The translations under genes and the position numbers were made by a program. From an uncultured Bacilli bacterium (GTDB lineage Bacteria; Bacillota_I; Bacilli_A; RF39; UBA660): a stretch of DNA of 26,883 nt. The stretch spans positions 1 through 26,883 of the forward strand of contig CAKPSW010000010.1 in assembly GCA_934183705.1 (NCBI GenBank). The letters run 5' to 3'. Shown in pieces: positions 1 to 6,679 of this stretch; the first letter of the stretch is position 1; each line of letters starts with the position of its first letter. The notes under the pieces are model-generated. The model saw nothing but the letters and a program-made list of their open reading frames with translations, made no database searches and was not told the origin of the DNA.

Positions 1-234
1 GATTTCATCAGCCATATCAATCTTTCTTTTATGCATATCATCTAACATTTCTTTAGTTTTAGTAAGAGTTCCCTCATCCATATTTTCCCATACTTCATCA
101 TCACCCGAATGGCCAAATAATCCTACTGAAATTACAATATTTCCCTGTAATGTTAATTCTTTTTGAACTTTTAAAAATTCATCTTTAAATCTGGTAGAAC
201 CGCATAATGTTATTACTTTATAACTGCCTGTCAT
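1..234 (-). CDS. Partial nucleoside 2-deoxyribosyltransferase-like / DUF4406-like protein (N-terminal 78 residues)
   Basis: An open frame starts at ATG 234 and runs off the left edge with no stop. The N-terminus reads MTGSYKVITLCGSTRFKDE and continues with GNIVISVGLFGHSGDD and, near the edge, KRKIDMADEI. The pattern (beta strand, then CGS-T-RF, then a helix, later HxRKIDMADEI) resembles the Rossmann-like nucleoside 2-deoxyribosyltransferase/DUF4406 superfamily, where a glycine-rich turn after strand 1 binds nucleotide. The catalytic part lies outside the window, so activity cannot be judged. The start is supported by GAGGTG about 8 nt upstream and a near-perfect promoter at 255-283. The family call is from recall of the motif only. 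Confidence 0.6.
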   Translation of the reverse strand, partial: MTGSYKVITLCGSTRFKDEFLKVQKELTLQGNIVISVGLFGHSGDDEVWENMDEGTLTKTKEMLDDMHKRKIDMADEI

Positions 235-254
235 GCTTTATACACCTCGTTTTA

Positions 255-283
255 ATTATAATATATTGGGTAGTCGAAGTCAA
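255..283 (-). promoter_or_regulatory. Sigma-A type promoter for the gene at 1-234
   Basis: On the minus strand TTGACT (283-278) is followed by 17 nt and TATAAT (260-255). The predicted start near 248 leaves only about 14 nt of 5' UTR, just enough for the GAGGTG ribosome site. Confidence 0.75.
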
Positions 284-312
284 CTATCCACTCATCATTA
301 TCAATACAAAAA

Positions 313-333
313 AAGCATAAAATAATTATGCTT
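313..333 (-). terminator. Intrinsic terminator after the serpin-like gene
   Basis: A perfect 8-bp stem (AAGCATAA / TTATGCTT) with a 5-nt loop is followed on the minus strand by a run of T. It lies just past the stop at 338. Confidence 0.75.
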
Positions 334-337
334 ATTG

Positions 338-1399
338 TTATTGATACTTTCTAATATCATCTATTCTAGCGGTAAAATATGGCCTATCTTTGCCTTCTTC
401 TTTTAAGAACAAAGCAAACGTATTATCAACGTTAAAATATCTTTTTTCTTCTTCATTTGGCATAGCGGTAGTTTTAATATCACTAGCGGCTTCACTCTTT
501 ATTCTTCCGCCTTTTTCATCTAATGCGAAACTTATAGTTTGAATAGCAGTATCAATCATATATTCATTACCACTTTTTGAAGTAAATACTATATTAGATA
601 GTTCATTATATTCCTTCTTAACGTTAAAATTAATAAAAGGAGCTTTAAATTCATCTTTCTTATTAAAATTTCTATTTCCCTCATAGTTATTACTTTCCAA
701 TACCATATTATCATATATTTCATTAAAAGTACTACCTTTAGGACTTTTATATAATATTACTTCATCATTACTTTTAGTATGTAATTTTATAGCAAAATCA
801 TCTTTAGTATTATAAAATAATACCTCTATTTGATTTCTTACCTCATCTGTAGATTTTTTATTAATACCAAAATATTTAATATTATCATAATTACCAAATT
901 TATCATTATCTAAAACACTAAATTTTTTATTATATTCAAACTCTCTATATAACATAGTATAAATAAAGTATCTATCATTATTTTTACTTAGATTATCATC
1001 ATCCCAACTAAAACTATCTAATATATCACTAGTTTGATTAAATTTATCTTTAATACCTTTTTCTATTTCTTTTTTAAGTGATATAGTTTTAAGACCAAAC
1101 TTTTTATAATAATATTCTTCTGATATCATCATAGTAGTAAAATCCATTTTATTTAAATTTGCTATCACTTCGTTCTCCTCTTTTGGAATATTTCCTTCTA
1201 AAAGTTCATCTACCATATCATTCCAAACTAGCTGAAGAGTCCCACACCAAGTACTATCACCACTAAGTTTATCATTCATAGTGGGCAATACTACTACTCC
1301 TTCAGTATCTTTAATATTACGCTTATTTTTTAAAATAAAGAAGAATGATAAACACAATATCACTACTAAAAGTATTATAATTATTATTTTCCCTTTCAT
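338..1399 (-). CDS. Membrane-anchored protein with serpin-like C-terminus
   Basis: 353 residues. Residues 4-22 are a single hydrophobic N-terminal helix after MKGK; the Cys there has Leu before it, so this is not a convincing lipobox. The rest is predicted to lie outside the membrane. The C-terminal 60 residues follow the serpin order: a strand, then a DEKGG...SEAAS hinge-like stretch (about 294-306), a variable loop, then FNVDNTFALFL at 322-332. The last is close to the serpin signature (hydrophobic-x-V-D-x-T-F-x-L-x-L) and is followed by PYFTARIDDI where serpins have a 'F-x-GRV' strand. Serpins are suicide protease inhibitors of about 350-400 residues, so the length fits. Inhibitory function is not shown: the hinge is irregular. 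TAGGAGG and a promoter precede the start. Serpin-fold assignment is inference. Confidence 0.55.
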   Translation of the reverse strand: MKGKIIIIILLVVILCLSFFFILKNKRNIKDTEGVVVLPTMNDKLSGDSTWCGTLQLVWNDMVDELLEGNIPKEENEVIANLNKMDFTTMMISEEYYYKKFGLKTISLKKEIEKGIKDKFNQTSDILDSFSWDDDNLSKNNDRYFIYTMLYREFEYNKKFSVLDNDKFGNYDNIKYFGINKKSTDEVRNQIEVLFYNTKDDFAIKLHTKSNDEVILYKSPKGSTFNEIYDNMVLESNNYEGNRNFNKKDEFKAPFINFNVKKEYNELSNIVFTSKSGNEYMIDTAIQTISFALDEKGGRIKSEAASDIKTTAMPNEEEKRYFNVDNTFALFLKEEGKDRPYFTARIDDIRKYQ

Positions 1400-1417
1400 A
1401 TTTGCCTCCTACATATA

Positions 1418-1446
1418 ATTTTAGCATATGTGGTTTATTTTGTCTA
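1418..1446 (-). promoter_or_regulatory. Promoter for the serpin-like gene
   Basis: Minus-strand TAGACA (1446-1441), a 17-nt spacer ending in TGC, and TAAAAT (1423-1418), so an extended -10. It lies 19 nt upstream of the start codon at 1399. Confidence 0.65.
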
Positions 1447-1451
1447 TTTAA

Positions 1452-1474
1452 AAACATCTCATTTTGAGATGTTT
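1452..1474 (-). terminator. Intrinsic terminator after the collagen-like gene
   Basis: A perfect 10-bp stem (AAACATCTCA / TGAGATGTTT) with a 3-nt loop starts two bases past the stop codon at 1477. On the minus strand it ends in a short T run. Confidence 0.8.
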
Positions 1475-1476
1475 GG

Positions 1477-2232
1477 TTATGATAATCTTGTTATATTTAA
1501 ATATGCATTTGTTCCAGTAGATGGAGTAATATTAGCTATAACTGTTGATGATATGGACAATCCTATTTCGTCGTTGGCACTTAGTGAATTTATTGTACTT
1601 CCGGAAAAATCTGTATTTGTTCCTTGAGTCACACTTTTTGTTATGGTACTACTTCCTATAGTATTATTATTTTGTTTTACTCCTACTGTAATATTACCAT
1701 TGGCACTGGTACTTCCTGAAAAAAAGTATTCTATTAAGTATACGCCATTTTGGGTTATAGTTAATTTATTTTGCGTAGCTGTTGTTATGTTTTCTACCGG
1801 TCCTGCTTTTCCTAATGGTATTTCTTGTGATATATTAGTTTCTAAGGAAATTGGAGTTGTTGTATCATTATATTTTCTTCCATATGTACTTAGTGTTGGC
1901 CCAGTTGGACCTGCTGGACCTTGTATTCCTTGTTCTCCTTGAGGACCTGGTGGACCCATTGGGCCTTGTATTCCTTGTTCTCCTTGAGAGCCGGCTATTC
2001 CTTGAGGGCCAGTTTCTCCTCTTGGAATATTAAAATTTAAAATAACATTTTCTTTTGTTCCTGAATTTGTTACACTAGCATTTTCGGTTGAGCTTGTTGT
2101 TGTGGTAGTTCCAACTGTAATGGTAGCGGGTCCTTGAGGACCTGTCGGACCAATAATTATTGAGGTGCAATTACACTTTTTTCCTTCTTCGAGAATTTTT
2201 TTTATTTTATCTTCACGGCAATTATTAATCAT
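1477..2232 (-). CDS. Collagen-like (Gly-X-Y) surface protein with globular C-terminus
   Basis: 251 residues. After a short charged N-terminus with two Cys (about residues 5-22), a first GPTGPQGPA block is followed by a Thr/Ser-rich spacer ending in ...NFNIPRG. Then come about 14 uninterrupted Gly-X-Y triplets ([12 protein letters not shown] ... GPT GPT) and a roughly 135-residue beta-rich C-terminal domain starting [10 protein letters not shown]. This plan matches bacterial collagen-like proteins such as the BclA group of exosporium/surface filaments, where the C-terminal domain trimerises (TNF/C1q-like) and the triplets form a stalk. No signal peptide or LPXTG anchor is visible, as in many exosporium-type members. 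GAAAGGAG precedes the ATG. Triple-helix formation is inferred from the repeat; spore association is not shown. Confidence 0.8.
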   Translation of the reverse strand: MINNCREDKIKKILEEGKKCNCTSIIIGPTGPQGPATITVGTTTTTSSTENASVTNSGTKENVILNFNIPRGETGPQGIAGSQGEQGIQGPMGPPGPQGEQGIQGPAGPTGPTLSTYGRKYNDTTTPISLETNISQEIPLGKAGPVENITTATQNKLTITQNGVYLIEYFFSGSTSANGNITVGVKQNNNTIGSSTITKSVTQGTNTDFSGSTINSLSANDEIGLSISSTVIANITPSTGTNAYLNITRLS

Positions 2233-2300
2233 TTTAATCTCCTTTCAATTTATTTTATGAATTTTTATTAAATTAATATTTACTATTGTCTATATAATAA

Positions 2301-2333
2301 TAAATAGATGTAACTATTAATTACATCTATTTA
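2301..2333 (-). terminator. Intrinsic terminator overlapping the lepB stop codon
   Basis: A 13-bp perfect inverted repeat (TAAATAGATGTAA / TTACATCTATTTA) with a 7-nt loop overlaps the TAG of lepB at 2327-2329. It separates lepB from the collagen-like gene. Confidence 0.7.
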
Positions 2334-2839
2334 TAAATATCTCCAAATTTACTTATAGGCCAAATTCTATACACTGCTTTCCCTAATATATCTTTTTCAT
2401 CTACTAGTCCTATTATTCTACTATCTTTTGATATAGGTCTATTATCTCCTAATACTAAGTATTTTCCTTCTGGTATTGATGTGCAACTACATATTTCTTC
2501 TAAGTTGAAATCATTAGTATCTCTGTAATTAAAATTCGTTTCCATGAACTTGTCATTTACATATAATTTGTTATTTTTATATGCAATATGTTCTCCTGGC
2601 ATACCTATAATTCTTTTTATTATTTCTTCATTGTCATTTTTTATTACTACTATATCAAATCTTTTTATAGAAGTACTATTATATCCTATCTTTTTTTCTA
2701 ATAGTATTTCTTTGTTATGTAAGTTGGGCTTCATAGAATCTCCTGATACTATAATAGGAGTAATAATAAAACTTCTAATTAATACAACTACAATTATAAT
2801 TATAATATATGGTAATATTTCTTTTATCTGTTTATTCAT
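2327..2839 (-). CDS. lepB: Signal peptidase I
   Basis: Type I signal peptidase (S26 family), which cleaves signal peptides of proteins leaving the Sec translocon at the outer membrane face. It has 170 residues, the short Gram-positive form with one N-terminal membrane helix (about residues 9-30). Motifs seen: SGDSMKPNL with the catalytic Ser at 35, KRIIGMPGE with the general-base Lys at 75, and GDNRPISKDSR at 131-141 (boxes D/E). The Ser/Lys dyad is therefore intact. AAGGAG lies 5 nt before the ATG. It sits 36 nt beyond the rplS stop, with a strong hairpin between, so it may be partly read from the rplS promoter. Likely clients nearby are the exported proteins at 7845-10298 and 17119-18321 (inference). 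Confidence 0.93.
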   Translation of the reverse strand: MNKQIKEILPYIIIIIVVVLIRSFIITPIIVSGDSMKPNLHNKEILLEKKIGYNSTSIKRFDIVVIKNDNEEIIKRIIGMPGEHIAYKNNKLYVNDKFMETNFNYRDTNDFNLEEICSCTSIPEGKYLVLGDNRPISKDSRIIGLVDEKDILGKAVYRIWPISKFGDIYK

Positions 2840-2857
2840 ATATTCTCCTTTAAAATA

Positions 2858-2882
2858 AAGATAATAGCAAAGCTATTATCTT
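2858..2882 (-). terminator. Hairpin at the rplS 3' end (terminator)
   Basis: An 11-bp perfect stem (AAGATAATAGC / GCTATTATCTT) with a 3-nt loop overlaps the rplS stop codon and is followed on the minus strand by TATTTTA. It probably lowers read-through into lepB. Confidence 0.65.
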
Positions 2883-3226
2883 CTTTCTTTAATATTATAT
2901 TTGCTCTTTCTGTCTCTTAAGAAATATAATTTAGCTCTTCTTACTTTACCTGGTTTAGTAATCTTAATATAAGCTACTTTATTAGAATGTACATGGAATG
3001 TTTTTTCTACACCTATACCAGAATATTCACCTCTTACAGTAAAAGTTTCAGATACTCCCTTACCTTTTCTTGCAATTACAATTCCTTTAAAGTCTTGGAC
3101 TCTTTCTTTTGATTTACCATTTTTGGTTTCTGTAATGATGCATCCTACTACTACAGAATCTCCTACTCTGAATTCAGGTAAATCTTTTTTCATTTGACTC
3201 ATTGTAATCTTATCAATAATGTCCAT
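2876..3226 (-). CDS. rplS: 50S ribosomal protein L19
   Basis: L19 lies at the 30S/50S interface of the ribosome. The sequence has the usual landmarks: an N-terminal helix ending in KKDLPEFRVGDSV, GVSETFTVRGEYSGIGVEKTF, then FHVHSNKVAYIKITK and the C-terminal KVRRAKLYFLRDR. The start is taken at ATG 3226, giving 116 residues as in other L19s. A GTG four codons upstream is in frame but sits only 2 nt after the GGAAG ribosome site, too close to be used. The gene has its own promoter (3302-3330) and a roughly 70-nt structured leader, a usual setting for autoregulation of ribosomal protein genes. trmD and rimM, frequent neighbours of rplS, are not beside it here. Confidence 0.96.
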   Translation of the reverse strand: MDIIDKITMSQMKKDLPEFRVGDSVVVGCIITETKNGKSKERVQDFKGIVIARKGKGVSETFTVRGEYSGIGVEKTFHVHSNKVAYIKITKPGKVRRAKLYFLRDRKSKYNIKERR

Positions 3227-3296
3227 CGTAATATACACTTCCTTTCTTTTCTCATAATCACTACTTAATATAAGTAGGCGGATTAATTCATAACGA
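3227..3296 (-). promoter_or_regulatory. Structured rplS 5' leader (possible L19 autoregulatory leader)
   Basis: Between the predicted transcription start (about 3295) and the rplS start lies a nested stem: TAATC (3285-3281) pairs with GATTA (3259-3255), enclosing CTACTTA / TAAGTAG (3277-3261) with a 3-nt loop. Other Bacillota carry an L19 leader RNA in this position. Whether this one belongs to that family needs a covariance-model search. Confidence 0.4.
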
Positions 3297-3301
3297 ATAT
3301 A

Positions 3302-3330
3302 ATTTTACCATACATTATATGAAATTTCAA
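3302..3330 (-). promoter_or_regulatory. rplS promoter
   Basis: Minus-strand TTGAAA (3330-3325), a 17-nt spacer ending in TGG, and TAAAAT (3307-3302). Both elements and the extended -10 are present. Confidence 0.75.
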
Positions 3331-3368
3331 CTATTTTTAATAATTTTATTTTTATAATTTATCTATTT

Positions 3369-4364
3369 TTATGACCATCTTTTAGTAAACTTATCTATTT
3401 GACTCATATTTTCACCAGTTATTCTACTATCAGTATAAATACGTGCTTTTGTTTTAGAAGTCTTATTAAAATCACATGTAACTTCATTAACACTTGTAAA
3501 TTTATTATCAATATATATCAATTGATTTATTGTGGCAACTTCTAAATTACTATTGTCAAACATTAGATTTACCCCTAAAATACTTGGATAACTTGCACTA
3601 TGTATATTTATATCACTAAGTGATGGTACATAAATAATTTGTCTACTTTGATTATTCATATCTATTGGAACATTAAAAATATGCGAATGACCCTGAAAAA
3701 TAATTTTATTTGTCTTAATATTTGGAACGTATGAATTTCCATTAAAAGGATGGAAAAGTGCTATAATATCATTTCCTACATTAATCATAGAAGTTGTATA
3801 TCCTAATGTTACTAAATCATGTCTATAGTTATTTAAGACAATTCTAAGATCTTGGCCATAATACTTTAATGGATTTAAATCATGATTACCAAGAGTAATA
3901 AAATTTAAAATTTGACTATCATATGGATATTTTTTTAATAAGTATTCTACTATATCTTCTACTGGTATTTTTAAACTTTCCGAATTATCTATTACATCCC
4001 CACAATGAAAAATTATATTAATATTATTGCTTATACAATATTCATATACTTCATTTAATAAATCTAGTCTTTCATATTCACTTCCTATATGAGTATCTGA
4101 AATAACAACAACTTTTAATTCAGAATTTGTATAATCTCCTAGAATTTCAGTAGACATTGAATTAATAAATTCATATTTTGTTTTTACCTCATAAATAATA
4201 TCACCATTAGAATAATATTTTCTATAAAAATCAAAACCCCTATTTTTAATCATAGTTAAATAATTAAATACTTGTTTTTGTGATAGATTTAATTCTTCAC
4301 TAATTTGATTTACTGTCTTTCCTTCATTTATTAATTCTATTAATTTTTTTGTTTTTTCTCCCAT
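3369..4364 (-). CDS. HTH-containing metallophosphoesterase
   Basis: 331 residues from ATG 4364, chosen because AAAGGGGGGA lies 7 nt upstream; an in-frame ATG at 4427 would add 21 residues beginning MHIYIFCAIIYS and lies inside the promoter. Residues 5-42 form a winged/helix-turn-helix-like unit (KTVNQISEELNLSQKQVFNY). Residues 84-230 are a calcineurin-type phosphoesterase with all metal motifs: SDTH (89-92), CGDVID (121-126), LGNHD (158-162), H205 and GHSH (225-228). Such enzymes hydrolyse phosphoesters with two metal ions; the substrate cannot be told. Fusion to an HTH is uncommon for this fold and suggests nucleic-acid binding, autoregulation or action on DNA/RNA ends. It is transcribed alone, divergent from the GDPD gene. 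Confidence 0.8.
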   Translation of the reverse strand: MGEKTKKLIELINEGKTVNQISEELNLSQKQVFNYLTMIKNRGFDFYRKYYSNGDIIYEVKTKYEFINSMSTEILGDYTNSELKVVVISDTHIGSEYERLDLLNEVYEYCISNNINIIFHCGDVIDNSESLKIPVEDIVEYLLKKYPYDSQILNFITLGNHDLNPLKYYGQDLRIVLNNYRHDLVTLGYTTSMINVGNDIIALFHPFNGNSYVPNIKTNKIIFQGHSHIFNVPIDMNNQSRQIIYVPSLSDINIHSASYPSILGVNLMFDNSNLEVATINQLIYIDNKFTSVNEVTCDFNKTSKTKARIYTDSRITGENMSQIDKFTKRWS

Positions 4365-4398
4365 TATATTTGTCCCCCCTTTGAAATAAACGCTATAT

Positions 4399-4427
4399 AT
4401 GATAGCACAAAAAATATAAATATGCAA
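4399..4427 (-). promoter_or_regulatory. Promoter of the HTH-phosphoesterase gene with overlapping palindrome
   Basis: Minus-strand TTGCAT (4427-4422), a 17-nt spacer ending in TGC, and TATCAT (4404-4399). The inverted repeat GCTAT-atatg-ATAGC at 4392-4406 covers the -10 element and could be an operator. Confidence 0.6.
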
Positions 4428-4507
4428 GAATTATATTTTTTATATATACCTACGTTAATATTAAATATTTTCTAGTATTATATATATTTAATTACATAGT
4501 ATTAATT

Positions 4508-5125
4508 ATGAAATATATTATACATAGAGGTATTACTAATAATTATATTAAAGAAAATTCGTATTTTGCTATTAAAAGAGCTCTTAATGATATTAATTCA
4601 AGTGGAGTTGAATTTGATATCAGATTAACTAAAGATAATAAAATAGTACTATCTCACGATTCTATTAATATTGAAAATAGTAATTATACTGACATTATTA
4701 AGAAAAAGTATTTAAATACATTAGATAATATTCTAAGTATTAACACTAGTAAAATATTACTTATTGATATTAAAGTTAGAAATAATTATAAAAGATTTGC
4801 TAAGGAAATAATAAAATATTTAAGTACTACTAAAAATAAAAACATATATTTAGCTTCTTTTAATAAAAAAATTATTAGATATTTAAAGAAAAGAACTAAT
4901 TATAAACTTGGGTATATTACTTTTAAGAATACTAAGAATAATAATCATTTTGAAGTAATTAATTTTTTTACTTTAAATAAAAATAACATTAATAAATATC
5001 CTAATAAAGAAATATTTTTATGGACTATTCATAATAAAGAAGAAGAAAAGATAGTATTAGATAAATTTTCTAATACTATCTATTATATTATTAAAGATAG
5101 TTATGATTCTTTTACTTCTATATAG
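4508..5125 (+). CDS. Glycerophosphodiester phosphodiesterase (GDPD family)
   Basis: 205 residues, one of only two plus-strand genes. It cleaves glycerophosphodiesters from lipid head groups to glycerol-3-phosphate and an alcohol (family knowledge). Motifs seen: HRG at residues 6-8, KENS with Glu 16, VEFDIRLTKDN with the metal-binding Glu 35 and Asp 37, and SHD at 49-51. The TIM-barrel continues with LLIDIK (about 80-85) and a C-terminal FLWTIHNKEE resembling the 'vWTVN' strand of the family. It is slightly shorter than typical (about 230-250) but complete. No clear Shine-Dalgarno precedes the ATG and no strong promoter was found. Its last 25 bases overlap, tail to tail, the end of ftsQ. No signal peptide, so probably cytoplasmic. 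Confidence 0.85.
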   Translation: MKYIIHRGITNNYIKENSYFAIKRALNDINSSGVEFDIRLTKDNKIVLSHDSINIENSNYTDIIKKKYLNTLDNILSINTSKILLIDIKVRNNYKRFAKEIIKYLSTTKNKNIYLASFNKKIIRYLKKRTNYKLGYITFKNTKNNNHFEVINFFTLNKNNINKYPNKEIFLWTIHNKEEEKIVLDKFSNTIYYIIKDSYDSFTSI

Positions 5126-5793
5126 TCTCCTGAATCTAGATATATTATTCCTTTTTTATTATCCATGCTAGAATATATATCATTATATTTATTAATTTTA
5201 GTTATTTTACTTAAAGTTATATATACTTGATTACCATCATTCATCTTAAGTAAGAATCTTTCAGGATCAACATCATTTGGTGTATAACTTACCTCAGATA
5301 TTTTAAGTAATATATCATTATCTACTTTAGAGAATTTACTAGTAAATTTATCTAAAGTTGTACTAATATCATTAGTTATTATAGGAGCACTACTTATATT
5401 ATATATATTATCCACCAAAGAAGAATCTTCTAATAATAATTTATTATTATATATTCCTATTATTTTTTTCTCTGTTATATAAATATATACTTTTCCTATT
5501 AACTTCTTTTTTACTTTTACTTCTTTTATATAATTATTTTTCAGTAACTTCTTTTTTATAGTACTACTATTAGTAGTTAGAAATGGCGGATAATTACTTA
5601 TTGAAGCTGATTCTATTACTTCTTTATCGCCAAGTATATTATTACCTACTATATATATATTTTTTATTGGTAAATCTTTTATATATAATACCAATAATGC
5701 TAATAGAATAAGCATTAATATACATATAATAATTCTTTTTACTTTTAATTTTCTTTTTTTTCTTTTTACTTTTATCTTCTTTTTTTCGGGCAT
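5101..5793 (-). CDS. ftsQ: Cell division protein FtsQ/DivIB
   Basis: 230 residues. A very basic cytoplasmic tail (residues 4-20) is followed by one membrane helix (21-38). An extracytoplasmic POTRA domain then starts LPIKNIYIVGNNILGDKEV, with the family pattern of a strand, 'G-N-x-x-x-x-x-x-V-I' and a helix. A beta domain (about 112-230) follows, containing the conserved-type VYIYITEKK and, near the end, NKKGIIYLDSGDYIEV. FtsQ/DivIB is a scaffold of the divisome with FtsL and FtsB. It follows murB by 4 nt, in the same murG-murB-ftsQ order as the division/wall cluster of other Bacillota. The C-terminal codons overlap the GDPD gene by 25 nt. Confidence 0.88.
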   Translation of the reverse strand: MPEKKKIKVKRKKRKLKVKRIIICILMLILLALLVLYIKDLPIKNIYIVGNNILGDKEVIESASISNYPPFLTTNSSTIKKKLLKNNYIKEVKVKKKLIGKVYIYITEKKIIGIYNNKLLLEDSSLVDNIYNISSAPIITNDISTTLDKFTSKFSKVDNDILLKISEVSYTPNDVDPERFLLKMNDGNQVYITLSKITKINKYNDIYSSMDNKKGIIYLDSGDYIEVKES

Positions 5794-5797
5794 ATTA

Positions 5798-6679
5798 TCA
5801 CCTTACTATTTCTTGTTCTAATATTAAATCTATATCATATTTTTCTTTTACTTTCTTTTTTATATATTCTATTAAAGATATTATATCATCGTAAGTAGCA
5901 TTTGATTTATTTATTATAAAGTTAGCATGTTTTTCACTTATTTGGGCCCCTCCAATAGTATAACCTTTAAGCCCTAAATCTTCAATTAGTTTCCCTGCTG
6001 ATAGATTAGGAGGATTTCTAAATACAGAACCTGCTGATGGCATATTTACTGGTTGAGATGATATTCTTCTGTCTCTTCTATCTATCATTTTATTTCTTAT
6101 TAATTCTTTATTTTCATATTTTAACTCTAGTGTAGCTTCAATACAGATATATTCTTTATTCCTTTTTAGGAAAGAATCTCTATATGAATATTCTAGTTCA
6201 TTATTTTTCATAGTAATAATCTCTCCTCGTGGAGTTATTACCTTTACTTCTCTTACAATAGAAGCCATATCTTCCATATATGCTCCAGCATTCATAGCTA
6301 CTGATGCTCCTAAAAGACCTGGTATACCACCAGCAAATGCTAAACCATTTAAACCATTTTCCATGCATAAATTAGATAACTTTATTAGGCTTACACCAGA
6401 TGATGCAATAACTATGTTATCTTTTATGTCAATATTATTTAATCTATCTAACTTTATTACTACATCAAAACTAGGTTTTGCTAATATTACATTAGAACCA
6501 TTTCCCAATACCAAATATTTAATTTTATTTTCTTTTAAATATTTTAATAATTCTAATAATTCTTCTACATCTTTTGGATAAATTAAATATTCACACATTA
6601 CATCCAATTTATATGTATTATATCTTTTTAATGATACATTCTTATAATATTCATATTTACTAATAATATTTTCTATCAT
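5798..6679 (-). CDS. murB: UDP-N-acetylenolpyruvoylglucosamine reductase MurB
   Basis: 293 residues. A cytoplasmic flavoenzyme that reduces UDP-GlcNAc-enolpyruvate to UDP-MurNAc with NADPH. Motifs seen: NTYKLDV (FAD domain start, about 21-27), VLGNGSNVIL (57-66), GLAFAGGIPGLLGASVAMNAG (112-132, the FAD-binding core), and PSAGSVFRNP (214-223) with the proton-donor Ser 218. GGAQISEKHANFIIN follows, and the sequence ends LEQEIVR, which contains the acidic active-site region. Length and the missing Tyr-loop segment match the short, Gram-positive type II MurB. Its start lies inside the last 20 nt of murG, so translation is probably coupled. Confidence 0.95.
   Translation of the reverse strand: MIENIISKYEYYKNVSLKRYNTYKLDVMCEYLIYPKDVEELLELLKYLKENKIKYLVLGNGSNVILAKPSFDVVIKLDRLNNIDIKDNIVIASSGVSLIKLSNLCMENGLNGLAFAGGIPGLLGASVAMNAGAYMEDMASIVREVKVITPRGEIITMKNNELEYSYRDSFLKRNKEYICIEATLELKYENKELIRNKMIDRRDRRISSQPVNMPSAGSVFRNPPNLSAGKLIEDLGLKGYTIGGAQISEKHANFIINKSNATYDDIISLIEYIKKKVKEKYDIDLILEQEIVR

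Noticed and set aside
1430..2033. Plus-strand open frames opposite the collagen-like gene
   Set aside because: They are produced by the low-stop antisense of the Gly-X-Y/Thr-rich coding sequence and have no ribosome sites.
5075..5101. Inverted repeat ACTATCT / AGATAGT at the GDPD-ftsQ junction as a terminator
   Set aside because: The loop is 13 nt and no T run follows on either strand, so support is too weak.
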